Source: Zobellia roscoffensis
GTDB taxonomy: Bacteria > Bacteroidota > Bacteroidia > Flavobacteriales > Flavobacteriaceae
DNA length: 64,000 nt
Direction: 5' to 3'
NCBI RefSeq assembly: GCF_015330165.1
Contig: NZ_JADDXT010000002.1
Location: forward strand, 3,065,646 to 3,129,645
Shown: piece by piece, positions 35,858 through 45,059 of the stretch
Numbering within the stretch: position 1 is the stretch's first letter
How the letters are laid out: every line of letters starts with the position of its first letter
The notes under the pieces: generated by a model
The model's input: the letters and a program-made list of their open reading frames with translations, nothing else
What the model was told of the DNA's origin: nothing
Databases searched by the model: none
Translations under genes and position numbers: made by a program

Positions 35858-38638
35858 TTAGTTTTGTTCATGCAATTTAATTTTTGAACTAAATGTATAG
35901 GTCCCGGAACCGACCTCTATGATAGTTTCTTTTTCGTTTGAGTTTAATATTTTAACGGATTTATTTTTAGAGAGACTTTTATTCCCTTCTTTTATATCGG
36001 ACAGTACCGATGTTGGAATATGAACTTTAGCTTTCGTATTAACTGGTATTTTTATGTTCATTAGAACCCTGTTACCTTTCCAGTTCCAAGCAGATGCTAT
36101 GGTACCGTTAATACTTTTATAGCTACCCTCTATGAAATCCATTTCTTTGGTTATGGCGGGTTTTATAATAATATTCCGATATCCAGAATCTTCGGTATCG
36201 ATTCCTACGGCATGTTGAAACATCCATTCTGCAACCGAACCGAAAGCGTAATGGCTAAAGGAGTTCATTTTGGCATTCAGGTCCGAATTTTCTGCATCGT
36301 CTTTGGTATAGCTGTTCCAGCGTTCCCATATAGATGTGCTTCCATTTTCAACGGAATAACCCCAGCTGGGGTACTCGGTCTGTTGGAACACTTTGTAGGA
36401 GATGTCATTATAGCCGTATTTCGACAAGGCCAGCATAACATGTTTGGTACCTAAAAAACCCGTAGAAAATTTATATCCGTTTTTTTCTATTTTTTCTGCT
36501 AGCCTAGCTGCTCCTTTTTTTGCTAGATTGTCCGGGTATAAATCAAAATACAAGGCTAGGGCATATGTAGTTTGGGTATCTTCCGTAGTACGTCCGTCGG
36601 CTAATATATATTTTTTAGCAAAGGTCTTTTTAATATTTTCAAATAGATTTCTGTATTTGACGGCATCTTCGGTTTTGCCCAGTGCTTCTGCCATTTCGGC
36701 CATTAGTTTGGCATCGTATCCATAAAATGAAGTACCTATGAAATCATGGCTCGTTTCTTCGTTAACGGCAAGCCAATCTCCCCAATTGTTGCCTCCGCCT
36801 GGCCGTAAATAATCTGTGCTAGCGTCTTCTTGGAACGCCATGAACTTTTGCATACCTTCATACATAAAATCTAGGGCACGGGTGTCATTATAGACTTTGT
36901 ACATGTTATACGGAATAATAATACCAACGTCCATCCAAGCGGGTGCATATTGATTGGGTCTTGAATAAGGGAAAGGAGCAAAATTCGGATATGCTCCGTA
37001 CCAACGTTGTGCATCATCAAGGTCTACCAAAAACTTGGTCATAAAAGCGGCCACATCTGAATTGTAGGTGGCGGAACGCATATAGATTTGCGCATCTCCC
37101 GTCCATCCTAGACGTTCATCCCTTTGTGGACAATCCGTAGGAATCTCAAAAAAATTGGCACTTTGTGTAGTGTTTATATTTTTGAACAGGGTATTGTTCA
37201 TTGCATTGGATGAACTGAAGGTACTAGCACCAGTTTCAATAGAGCTTAAGACTAGCCCTGTAATGGCGTCTAAAGTAGGCTTTCCGGGGTATCCTGTTAC
37301 TTCCACATACTGAAAGCCATGATAGGTGAATTTTGGTTGCCAAGTTTCTAGACCCTCACCTTTGAGAATATAAGTGTCGGTAGCCCTTGCCTTTCTCAGG
37401 TTTTCGGTCTGAATATGGCCATCGCTCTTTAAAATTTCTCCGAAACGCAATTTGACCTTTGTTCCTTTTGGACCTTTCACTTTGAGTTCGGCAATCCCGG
37501 CAATATTTTTTCCGAGATTAAAAACATAGGTTCCTGGGCCGGGTTCCGTAATTTCAATAGGTGTTAATTGCTCAACATTTTTAACTTTCGTACCTGGATG
37601 GGCTTCTAATTTTCCATTGGGGTAGGTGTATATTTTTGGATTTTTCCATCCGCTATCATCATAATTTGGAGTGTCCCAACCTGAATGTTCTAATCGAGCA
37701 TCGTAAGTCTCTCCCATTATAATATCCGCTTCACGAATAGCTCCTTCATTTGATTTCCAAGAACGATCCGAAGCTATGATTTTGGTTGAGCCATCTTCGT
37801 ATTCAATATGTATTTGTCCCATGAAAGAAGGGTTGACCCCGTAGAATTCCCTAACCTTATCCAAGCGTACCAAAAGAGCATATCCAATATAACCAGCGTA
37901 CCATCCATCCGCAATAACCGCCCCAACTACGTTCTCGCCTTCTTGAAGTCTGTCCGTAATATCAAAAGTTTGATAGTATAGCCTTTTATTATAATCCGTC
38001 CATCCTGGTAAAAAATAATCATCTCCCACCTTGTTACCGTTTAATCTTAGTTCGTAAAGTCCTAGAGCGGTAGAGTAGACTGTTGCTTTTTTTATTTTTT
38101 TATTTATAGTAAAAGACTTTCTTAGATATCTAGCAGGTGGTAAATACAGACTATCATATTTATCGGTTTTGTCATAACCTACGTCGTGGCCAATAAAAAG
38201 CCCTTTCCAGTTTGAAAAATTTAAGAGTCCCATCGTCCAATAGGCAGGTGCGCTCCATTTTGAAGCAATTCTTGATTCATCCCATATCTTTACTTTCCAG
38301 TAATATTTAGAATCTGATTTTAAGGGAACTCCATCATATTCTATTTGATTGGTGTCGTTAGAATTTACTTTTCCGCTATCCCAAGTATCCGCTTCATTTT
38401 TTGTCAGTTTGTCTATGGAAGAAGCAACAATAATTTGATATGCAGATTGAGACCTATTTCGACCCTCTCCCTTTAAAATCCAACTAAATCTAGGATGTAT
38501 TACATCAAGACCTGTAGGGTTTTTGTGATACTCTACTTTAGGTTCAACTATAGAAAGGAGATTTAATTTTGTGTCTTGAGCATGAATATAACCAGTATGT
38601 GTTAAAGTAATAAATAATACTGTGAGCAAAGTTTTCAT
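35858..38638 (-). CDS. GH78 alpha-L-rhamnosidase
   Basis: A 926-residue secreted enzyme with a signal peptide to about residue 20 (ending YIHAQD). In order: a fibronectin-like N-terminal domain (about 35-145), a Bac_rhamnosid_N/galactose-binding domain (about 170-340), a beta domain, the (alpha/alpha)6 catalytic domain with PTDCPQRDERLGWTGDAQIYM (general acid region) and WNSYTKDDAENSDLNAKMNSFSHYAFGSVAEW, and a C-terminal beta domain. It removes alpha-L-rhamnose from oligosaccharides in the periplasm. The gene stands alone, convergent with the AraC gene, and is preceded by a shared-motif promoter 32-84 nt upstream of its ATG. Confidence 0.95.
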   Translation of the reverse strand: MKTLLTVLFITLTHTGYIHAQDTKLNLLSIVEPKVEYHKNPTGLDVIHPRFSWILKGEGRNRSQSAYQIIVASSIDKLTKNEADTWDSGKVNSNDTNQIEYDGVPLKSDSKYYWKVKIWDESRIASKWSAPAYWTMGLLNFSNWKGLFIGHDVGYDKTDKYDSLYLPPARYLRKSFTINKKIKKATVYSTALGLYELRLNGNKVGDDYFLPGWTDYNKRLYYQTFDITDRLQEGENVVGAVIADGWYAGYIGYALLVRLDKVREFYGVNPSFMGQIHIEYEDGSTKIIASDRSWKSNEGAIREADIIMGETYDARLEHSGWDTPNYDDSGWKNPKIYTYPNGKLEAHPGTKVKNVEQLTPIEITEPGPGTYVFNLGKNIAGIAELKVKGPKGTKVKLRFGEILKSDGHIQTENLRKARATDTYILKGEGLETWQPKFTYHGFQYVEVTGYPGKPTLDAITGLVLSSIETGASTFSSSNAMNNTLFKNINTTQSANFFEIPTDCPQRDERLGWTGDAQIYMRSATYNSDVAAFMTKFLVDLDDAQRWYGAYPNFAPFPYSRPNQYAPAWMDVGIIIPYNMYKVYNDTRALDFMYEGMQKFMAFQEDASTDYLRPGGGNNWGDWLAVNEETSHDFIGTSFYGYDAKLMAEMAEALGKTEDAVKYRNLFENIKKTFAKKYILADGRTTEDTQTTYALALYFDLYPDNLAKKGAARLAEKIEKNGYKFSTGFLGTKHVMLALSKYGYNDISYKVFQQTEYPSWGYSVENGSTSIWERWNSYTKDDAENSDLNAKMNSFSHYAFGSVAEWMFQHAVGIDTEDSGYRNIIIKPAITKEMDFIEGSYKSINGTIASAWNWKGNRVLMNIKIPVNTKAKVHIPTSVLSDIKEGNKSLSKNKSVKILNSNEKETIIEVGSGTYTFSSKIKLHEQN

Positions 38639-38676
38639 GGTACACTTTTTTGTAGTTGGTGTTGTAAGATGTTTGA

Positions 38677-38722
38677 CAATAATAATAGGATTTCGGTCTA
38701 AAAGTATCCTGTACTATACCGT
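38677..38722 (-). promoter_or_regulatory. Shared-motif promoter of the GH78 gene
   Basis: On the minus strand ACGGTATAGTACAGGATAC (38704-38722) lies 22 nt (AGGA to box) before TATTATTG (38677-38684), one mismatch from TAnnTTTG. The leader would be about 30 nt. A second, oppositely directed copy (38758-38803) lies 35 bp away. Confidence 0.65.
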
Positions 38723-38757
38723 ACATTTCTATTGATTAATTAGGTGTTGTTTTCTTT

Positions 38758-38803
38758 GCAGTATTGTGCAGGATACTTAAATGCAATGCAGGTAATACTT
38801 TTA
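38758..38803 (+). promoter_or_regulatory. Shared-motif promoter before the rhaM remnant and sulfatase
   Basis: GCAGTATTGTGCAGGATAC (38758-38776) is followed 22 nt after AGGA by TACTTTTA (38796-38803), one mismatch from TAnnTTTG. Transcription would begin near 38810, about 20 nt before the rhaM remnant, so this looks like the old promoter of a rhaM copy that now reads toward the sulfatase at 39091. Confidence 0.6.
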
Positions 38804-38830
38804 TAAAATCAAAAAATATTACAAAATAAA

Positions 38831-38914
38831 ATGATTCAAAAAGCATTTAAAATGAAACTATATTCAGGTAGAATAGAAGAATATACTAAAAGGCATAATC
38901 CAATTTGGCTTTAG
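38831..38914 (+). pseudogene. rhaM: L-rhamnose mutarotase remnant (first 27 codons)
   Basis: The ORF encodes 27 residues, MIQKAFKMKLYSGRIEEYTK and on to RHNPIW, then Leu and a stop. It aligns almost residue for residue with the start of the complete RhaM at 43140 (MIRKAFKMKVYEDKIEEYTK), including the catalytic Tyr18 and His22 positions, and then ends. Nothing of the remaining 75 residues is found in the 170 bp after it. It cannot fold into the dimeric ferredoxin-like enzyme and is a relic. Confidence 0.8.
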
Positions 38915-39090
38915 AAAAGCTTGATTTAAAGGGTGTGTTGTTTAAAAAGTAATGAGTTATATAAAGAGAATATTGAGCGAACATATTGCCAGTAAAAAAT
39001 TCCTGTTACAATTCAAATAAAGGCGCACGGGAAACACGGTTTATAAATTTGTTTTCAAAGTTTGTTGAAGAAACCAAAATATAATTATAG

Positions 39091-40746
39091 ATGTACATTT
39101 TTAAGTTGAATTCCCTATATATTTTGTTTACAAAAGTAGATTCGAGAAAATTTATTCTTACAGTGTTCTATATTGCTGTGTTTTTAGTGGGATGCAAAGA
39201 CAATATAGAGATAGAACAAGAACGACCCAACGTTATTTTAATAGTCGCCGATGATTTAGGGTATAGTGACTTGGGATGCTACGGTGGAGAAATCGCAACT
39301 CCTACATTGGATAAGATGGCAAAATCAGGTCTTCGCTTACCGAATATGCATAATGCAGGAATGTGTGTAATTTCAAGAAGTTCAATGCTTACAGGTCAAT
39401 GGTGGCCAAAAGTGGGTTATGGAATAGAAGCGGGTACAAATTTGGCCCAAGCACTGAAGGGGGAAGGCTACCGAACAGGATTGGTTGGTAAATGGCATTT
39501 AAACGACGAGCCAAACAACAAAGGTTTTGATTATTTTTTTGGATTTTTAGGCGGATATTCTAGTTATTTTGAGGGAAGTCCAGATTATCGTTTGAACCAT
39601 GAAAAATATGATGACTTTGATAACGGTTTTTATAGTACAGATGCTTTCAGTAAACGAGCAATCGATTTTATAAGTTCCGAGAGTCCTGATACAGAGGAGC
39701 CTTTCTTTTTATATTTGAGTTATCAATCTCCACATAATCCTTTACAAGCACCCAAAGAAGACATCCTTAAATACAGAGGCTCTTATTTAAAAGGTTGGCA
39801 AGCGATTCGAGAAGAGCGAATTGAAAAACAGAAAAGTATGGGGTTAATAGAACAAGAAACGCCTTTGCCTGCCTATCCTTTAAACTTACCGCATTGGGAT
39901 TCCCTTTCTCCAGAGCAAAAAGACCTAGAAGATTTAAGGATGTCCGTATATGCCGCAATGGTAGAACGAATGGATGCTGGAATTGGAAGGTTAATGAAGG
40001 CTTTAAAATCTACCGGAAAAGATAATAATACCTTAGTTATTTTCTTGAGCGATAATGGTACGGATTCATTTTCTGTAATGGATAGTGTTTTTCTTAATAG
40101 AGGCTTATTACCAGGTGAAATAGGTTCTAATTACCAGCCAGGAACAGGTTGGGCCTATGCCGGCGTCAGCCCGAGAAGGTTGTACAAAATCAGTCAACAT
40201 GGAGGTGGCGTAAAAACGGGTGCGGTTGCTTGGTGGCCAAAAGGCATCAAAAAAACTGGAGTTTTATCAAACCAAAATTTACATGTAGTGGATATTATGC
40301 CTACCATTCTAGAAGTAGCCTCAAAATCAGAAGTAAATGCGTTTAAGAAAAACACGGATGACTTTGCTGGAGAATCTTTCCTCCCTTTATTAAAAGGGGA
40401 AAGTTGGGACAGAAAATCACCTATGTACTTTCAGTTTATGGACAATCGGGCCATTCGTACCGATAAATGGAGTTTGGTAGAAGTAGATGGTAGCGGTTGG
40501 GAATTGTATGATGTTAAAATGGATCCTTTGGAAACAAATGATCTGGCACAATACAATGAAAATAAGGTCATAGAACTTGAAAAAGATTGGTTGAATTGGT
40601 GGAAATCTGAGAGTGATAATTCTAATTATGAACCAGAAAGCACAGGCACTAGTCCCCATTACAAACCGCAGGGCGATAAGGGGTCTGGCGAAATGTATAT
40701 TCCATCAGCTATGCCGAAAATCCTTCGTAATAAATATGTAAGGTAG
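39091..40746 (+). CDS. Family S1 sulfatase-like lipoprotein with altered maturation motif (CVISR)
   Basis: A 551-residue protein with lipobox LVGC (Cys35). The fold is intact: ADDLGYSDLGCYGG at 53-66 with the metal aspartates, GLVGKWHLND, LSYQSPHNPLQAP and FLSDNGTDSF. The N-terminal pattern is arylsulfatase-like. At the maturation site the sequence is C92-V-I-S-R96: Cys and Arg are kept but the proline of CxPxR is isoleucine (ATT, read directly). Pro is part of the recognition core of the formylglycine-generating enzyme, so maturation may be poor or need another route, or the protein may bind without cleaving. A possible own -7 box (TAAATTTG) lies at 39044-39051; the shared-motif promoter at 38758 also reads into it. 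Confidence 0.85.
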   Translation: MYIFKLNSLYILFTKVDSRKFILTVFYIAVFLVGCKDNIEIEQERPNVILIVADDLGYSDLGCYGGEIATPTLDKMAKSGLRLPNMHNAGMCVISRSSMLTGQWWPKVGYGIEAGTNLAQALKGEGYRTGLVGKWHLNDEPNNKGFDYFFGFLGGYSSYFEGSPDYRLNHEKYDDFDNGFYSTDAFSKRAIDFISSESPDTEEPFFLYLSYQSPHNPLQAPKEDILKYRGSYLKGWQAIREERIEKQKSMGLIEQETPLPAYPLNLPHWDSLSPEQKDLEDLRMSVYAAMVERMDAGIGRLMKALKSTGKDNNTLVIFLSDNGTDSFSVMDSVFLNRGLLPGEIGSNYQPGTGWAYAGVSPRRLYKISQHGGGVKTGAVAWWPKGIKKTGVLSNQNLHVVDIMPTILEVASKSEVNAFKKNTDDFAGESFLPLLKGESWDRKSPMYFQFMDNRAIRTDKWSLVEVDGSGWELYDVKMDPLETNDLAQYNENKVIELEKDWLNWWKSESDNSNYEPESTGTSPHYKPQGDKGSGEMYIPSAMPKILRNKYVR

Positions 40747-40861
40747 TACTAAATTATAGATAAAGTAATTTTCAATATATCTCTAAAAAAGAGAACTTTT
40801 ATAAATAAGTTAATGATTAGTGAAAGGCGTATATTTTGGAATGGTTTGACTTACGTGTAAT

Positions 40862-41260
40862 CGTACAGATGAAATATGCGGTGAAAATATTCCGTCAAGT
40901 CAAGAACTTTCAACAGTGTATCCAATATCCGCACTGAAAAATCTCTACATCTATTTCGGCAGAGTTCCAATCATCAATCCTTCAATGTCAAACTTGGATG
41001 TAGAATATTTAGAAGATGGTTTTTGAAGTGGATAATGGAGATAAGGTCGGAACACTGATGCCTTTCGTTTGACGACACCAATTAGGGAATGGGAGTTCAT
41101 ACACCGATTATAATAAATTTTCTTGATGGAATAGCAGTAGCGCTAGGTTATGAAAGTACATATATAGCGCTGATTAAACGGAGGTCTTAGTTATTTGGTC
41201 ATCGAGAATTTAGATGAATTATGCTCAGAAATCAACAAGTTAAATGAGAAGTTTGAATAG
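40862..41260 (+). pseudogene. Decayed coding remnant between sulfatase and GH78-like genes
   Basis: In 634 bp without an intact gene, several short open stretches in different frames look like protein: 40862-41025 (ending SMSNLDVEYLEDGF), then one with TPIREWEFIHRL, one with TPIIINFLDGIAVALGYEST, and one ending NLDELCSEINKLNEKFE with a stop at 41260. They follow one another in order, separated by stops and frame changes, as expected for a decayed gene on the + strand. I do not recognise the family. The last 20 bases before the next promoter are intact and unrelated. Confidence 0.4.
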
Positions 41261-41283
41261 GTTGCCACAATAAGCCTAAGATA

Positions 41284-41329
41284 GCAGTACTGTGCAGGAT
41301 AGATAACCCTTTTTCAAGGTTTATTTTTG
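41284..41329 (+). promoter_or_regulatory. Shared-motif promoter of the GH78-like/rhaM operon
   Basis: GCAGTACTGTGCAGGATAG (41284-41302) is followed 22 nt after AGGA by TATTTTTG (41322-41329), a perfect TAnnTTTG. Transcription should begin near 41336, which excludes an ATG at 41327 and supports the start at 41381. Confidence 0.7.
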
Positions 41330-41380
41330 ACAATATTCAGTTTTTTACAATCTTATTTTATTTCAATTCACTCTCTAAAA

Positions 41381-43135
41381 ATGAAAAAACTCCACTTAAT
41401 TTTATGTCTACTACCTTTTGTAAATTTTACGTATGCCCAGTTGCCACCTGTATTTGGCCCTGAGTATGTAAAAGTAGCAAGCACCTCGGAAATGGTTAAG
41501 ACGTACCTTACACCGCAGCGTATTGTTTGGCAATCTGATGATTCAGGAGAATCAATTCTAAATTCAGAAAGACTGCTTGAAAAAGGAAATGGTCAGGTTG
41601 CGGTAAATGATAAAAACCTTTTTCGTTTTGTAAGTACAGAGAATGAGAAACCAGGAATATTACTGGATTTTGGAAAAGAGATTCACGGTGGGGTTAAAAT
41701 CTCTATGGGAATACGTAAAAGTAAAACACCCCTTAAATTACGCCTTCGTTTTGGAGAATCTGTTGGGGAGGCGATGTCCGAAATTGGAGGGCGACAGAAC
41801 GCCACTAATGAACATTCATTGCGTGATTTTATAATTGAAGTTCCGTGGTTAGGCAGTGTAGAAGTAGGTGAAACCGGTTATCGGTTCCTACGGCTAGATG
41901 TTGTGGATTCAGGAGAAGATGTCCCCATAAAATCTATAGAAGCTGCTTTTGTTTATCGTAATATACCTTATTTAGGAAGTTTTGAAAGTGATGATGAACG
42001 TTTAAATGAAATTTGGCTTACAGGCGCTTATACGGTACATCTAAATATGCAAAATTATTTATGGGATGGTATTAAACGGGACCGTTTGGTCTGGGTAGGA
42101 GATATGCACCCTGAAGTAATGACCATCAATACTGTTTTTGGTAATCATGAAATAGTAAGTAAGAGTTTAGATCTGGCACGTGACCAACATCCATTGCCGC
42201 AATGGATGAACGGTATTAGCTCTTACTCTATGTGGTGGCTACTTATTCATAAAAACTTATATGATTACCATGGAAATCTTTCTTACTTAAAAGAACAAGA
42301 ACCTTATATGATTGGTTTACTGGATCAATTGAGCACATTCATAGATAAGGATAACAAAGAAACTTTAAATGGAAACAGATTTTTAGATTGGCCCACTAGT
42401 GAAAAGCCAGAGGCTATACATGCAGGACTCCAGGCGATGATGATAATGACTTTTCAAGCAGGTGCCGATATGATGTCTGTTTTAGCCAAACCTGAACTGC
42501 AAAAAAAATATAAAAAGATAGCCGATAGGTTTAAAAAACACAAACCAAAGGATAACAACACTAAGCAGGCAGCGGCCTTAATGGTACTTGCCAATTTAAA
42601 AGATGCCAAGAAACAAAACAGCAAGGTGCTCACTAAAGATGGTGTACAACGTATGTCTACCTTCTATGGATATTATATACTTGAAGCCATGGCAAAAGCG
42701 GGGGATTATAATAGTGCACTTAGCGTAATACGTAAGTATTGGGGTGGTATGTTGGATTTAGGCGCAACCACTTTTTGGGAAGATTTTGATATACTAGATA
42801 TTACTAATAGCGGCCCAATAGATAAGCTGATACCTGAGAGCAATAGTGATATTCATGGTGATTTTGGTGAGTATTGTTACGTAGGTTACCGGCATAGCTT
42901 GTGTCACGGATGGGCTAGTGGACCTACTGCTTGGTTAAGCCAACACGTTCTAGGAGTGAATGTAATGGATGGAGGTAATAAAGTAAAAATTTCACCAAAC
43001 CTGGGCAACCTTAAATGGGTTAGAGGTAGTTTTCCTACCAAGTATGGTGTATTAAAAGTGAGTCATACAATTGGTGAGGATGGTAAAGTTAAAACAGAAA
43101 TCGATGCTCCTGAGGGGCTGAACGTAATACAATAG
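41381..43135 (+). CDS. GH78-like alpha-L-rhamnosidase (six-hairpin glycosidase)
   Basis: A 584-residue secreted protein begun at the ATG at 41381, giving a signal peptide (MKKLHLILCLLPFVNFTYAQ). It has a beta-sandwich domain (about 60-215, with ILLDFGKEIHGGV and KLRLRFGES) and an (alpha/alpha)6 domain with NYLWDGIKRDRLVWVGDMHPE, which corresponds to the DERxGWTGD acid region of GH78, and SLCHGWASGPTAWLSQHVLGV near the end. It is much shorter than the 926-residue GH78 in the window, lacking the extra N-terminal modules. Rhamnosidase activity is likely; glucuronidase or other exo-activity on the same scaffold is possible. The stop is 4 bp before rhaM, and both follow the shared-motif promoter. 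Confidence 0.8.
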   Translation: MKKLHLILCLLPFVNFTYAQLPPVFGPEYVKVASTSEMVKTYLTPQRIVWQSDDSGESILNSERLLEKGNGQVAVNDKNLFRFVSTENEKPGILLDFGKEIHGGVKISMGIRKSKTPLKLRLRFGESVGEAMSEIGGRQNATNEHSLRDFIIEVPWLGSVEVGETGYRFLRLDVVDSGEDVPIKSIEAAFVYRNIPYLGSFESDDERLNEIWLTGAYTVHLNMQNYLWDGIKRDRLVWVGDMHPEVMTINTVFGNHEIVSKSLDLARDQHPLPQWMNGISSYSMWWLLIHKNLYDYHGNLSYLKEQEPYMIGLLDQLSTFIDKDNKETLNGNRFLDWPTSEKPEAIHAGLQAMMIMTFQAGADMMSVLAKPELQKKYKKIADRFKKHKPKDNNTKQAAALMVLANLKDAKKQNSKVLTKDGVQRMSTFYGYYILEAMAKAGDYNSALSVIRKYWGGMLDLGATTFWEDFDILDITNSGPIDKLIPESNSDIHGDFGEYCYVGYRHSLCHGWASGPTAWLSQHVLGVNVMDGGNKVKISPNLGNLKWVRGSFPTKYGVLKVSHTIGEDGKVKTEIDAPEGLNVIQ

Positions 43136-43139
43136 TAAA

Positions 43140-43454
43140 ATGATCAGAAAAGCATTTAAAATGAAGGTATATGAAGATAAAATTGAGGAATATACCAAAA
43201 GGCACAACCCAATTTGGCCGGAATTAAAAGAAGTACTTAAGGGCCATGGGGTTCATAATTATAATATTTTTTTAGATAACAATACCTGTTTCCTGTTTGG
43301 TTACGCTGAAATAGAATCAGAAGAACAATGGAATGAGATAGCCAATACTGAGATTTGCAAAAAATGGTGGAGCTATATGGCCAACCTTATGGAAACCAAT
43401 GAAGATAGTAGCCCAGTGTCTACTGATTTAAAACATTTATTCCACATGGAGTAG
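43140..43454 (+). CDS. rhaM: L-rhamnose mutarotase
   Basis: A 104-residue cytoplasmic protein of full family length. It interconverts the alpha and beta anomers of L-rhamnose for the isomerase. Tyr18 and His22 in EEYTKRHNPIWPEL and the WNEIANTEICKKWWSYMANLM block are the family's active-site elements. The start is 4 bp after the GH78-like stop, so the two are co-transcribed from the shared-motif promoter at 41284. A truncated second copy lies at 38831. Confidence 0.96.
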   Translation: MIRKAFKMKVYEDKIEEYTKRHNPIWPELKEVLKGHGVHNYNIFLDNNTCFLFGYAEIESEEQWNEIANTEICKKWWSYMANLMETNEDSSPVSTDLKHLFHME

Positions 43455-43506
43455 TCTGTTGGGTTATGGTATGAACTATATTTTAATCGATAATACTTAA
43501 TAATTT

Positions 43507-44997
43507 ATGTTACTCACTAAAGAGGTGTTGCTGGGCGTGGGAGTTTTGGTAATGATAGTTTCCTGCGGGAATAATGAAAAAAAAGTAAAAAATGAAGTAA
43601 TTAAAAAGCGTCCGAATATCATATTCATCATGGATGACCAACATAAGTACGATGCTCTGGGCATGATAAACGAGCAAGTACATACACCTACGCTGGATAG
43701 TCTTGCAGCTAGTGGCACTTATTACAATCAGGCTGTTTGCCAGGCACCAATGTGTGTGCCAAGCCGCAATTCAATAATGTTCGGACTTTATCCAAATCAG
43801 ACAGGTGTTTACCGAAATACAGGGGGCGGTGTTAGTGACGATAGTTTACCAGGAAAGACAATGGCCCAATATTTTAAAGATGCCGGATACGAAACGGCTG
43901 GTTTTGGAAAAACCCACTGGGGTAGGTATAAAACAGGGACTAGGGGATTTGAAACGAGGTATGTATCGGAAATAGCTGAAGACGGAGCTATTAGTATGCA
44001 AGACTTGAACCCTGAAGCCAAGCAAAGATATAATGAGGAAACGAAATCAATGGGTGCCGGTGAGGAAAACAACTTGGGTTATTTAGGTTTTACCAGTGAA
44101 CTTCCAGAAGAAGATCATCGTGATGGTTGGGTAACAAAGCAGGCTATAAAGTATATAAAAAAGAGAGAAGATGAGCGTCCGCTATTTTTTTATCTCTCAT
44201 ATATGAAACCGCATGCAGGACATAATGTGCCTAAAGGCTATGAAGATTTATATAATGCAGATAACATTTCTTATTCGGAGCAACCAAAATGGAATAAAGA
44301 TTATTCACCACATTCGGAAGGTGTAAACAGGAGAGAAATGTATGAAAATTACTGGAAAAACGCTCCTGAGGAAGATTGGAAGTCAATGACAATGCGGTAT
44401 TATGCCAATGTAACGTGGATCGATGATATGATGGGGCGTACGTTGGATGCTTTGAAAGAAAAAGGAATTTTAGATAATGCTATTATTATATATACTTCTG
44501 ATCATGGAGAAATGTTGGGTGAGCGTTACTATAGGTTCAATAAATATAACTTATACGAATCAAGTGTTCGAGTTCCGTTGATAATGACAGGAACGGCCTT
44601 GCCGGAGTCATTTAAGGGAGGTAAAGTAAACCGTCAGCCTACAGAAAACATAGATATTTTACCCACTCTCTTGGATTTGGCAGAAATAGATATGGAGAAA
44701 AAATTACCTGGAAAAAACCTTTTAAAAAATAGGCCAAGAAAAGCAAGCTTTTCAGCACTTCATGAACGTAAGGGTGAAGCTGCATTTATGTGGAGGACGA
44801 GCCAATATAAACTGATACTTGTATTCCATCGAAAAAAGGAGGCTGCCGATTATAAAATGGAGGACATTATCACGGGAGAATTTTATAATCTTCAAAATGA
44901 TTCCAAAGAATGGCATGATTTGTATGGTAAAAAGGAAATCGGACCAATACAAGAACAATTTACGAGCGAATTATTGAATCATTTACATTCAATTTAA
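43507..44997 (+). CDS. Family S1 sulfatase, lipoprotein
   Basis: A 496-residue enzyme with a lipoprotein signal (MLLTKEVLLGVGVLVMIVSC, Cys20). Metal ligands are in IMDDQHKYDALG (41-52); the maturation motif is canonical, C83-V-P-S-R87; GFGKTHWGRY, LSYMKPHAGHN and YTSDHGEMLGERYY follow. The substitution of GKTHW for the more common GKWH is a subfamily trait. It lies 52 bp after rhaM and 62 bp before fbp, in the likely operon GH78-like-rhaM-sulfatase-fbp. Probable role: desulfation of rhamnose-containing oligosaccharide in the periplasm. Confidence 0.9.
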   Translation: MLLTKEVLLGVGVLVMIVSCGNNEKKVKNEVIKKRPNIIFIMDDQHKYDALGMINEQVHTPTLDSLAASGTYYNQAVCQAPMCVPSRNSIMFGLYPNQTGVYRNTGGGVSDDSLPGKTMAQYFKDAGYETAGFGKTHWGRYKTGTRGFETRYVSEIAEDGAISMQDLNPEAKQRYNEETKSMGAGEENNLGYLGFTSELPEEDHRDGWVTKQAIKYIKKREDERPLFFYLSYMKPHAGHNVPKGYEDLYNADNISYSEQPKWNKDYSPHSEGVNRREMYENYWKNAPEEDWKSMTMRYYANVTWIDDMMGRTLDALKEKGILDNAIIIYTSDHGEMLGERYYRFNKYNLYESSVRVPLIMTGTALPESFKGGKVNRQPTENIDILPTLLDLAEIDMEKKLPGKNLLKNRPRKASFSALHERKGEAAFMWRTSQYKLILVFHRKKEAADYKMEDIITGEFYNLQNDSKEWHDLYGKKEIGPIQEQFTSELLNHLHSI

Positions 44998-45059
44998 GTA
45001 TGGTACTTTTCTTACTTGAGTACTGTTATCCATTGCCTTAAAATATAAAAATATATAAA

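Noticed and set aside
41327..41380. ATG at 41327 as start of the GH78-like gene
   Set aside because: It overlaps the -7 box and would add 18 residues before a perfect signal peptide that starts at 41381.
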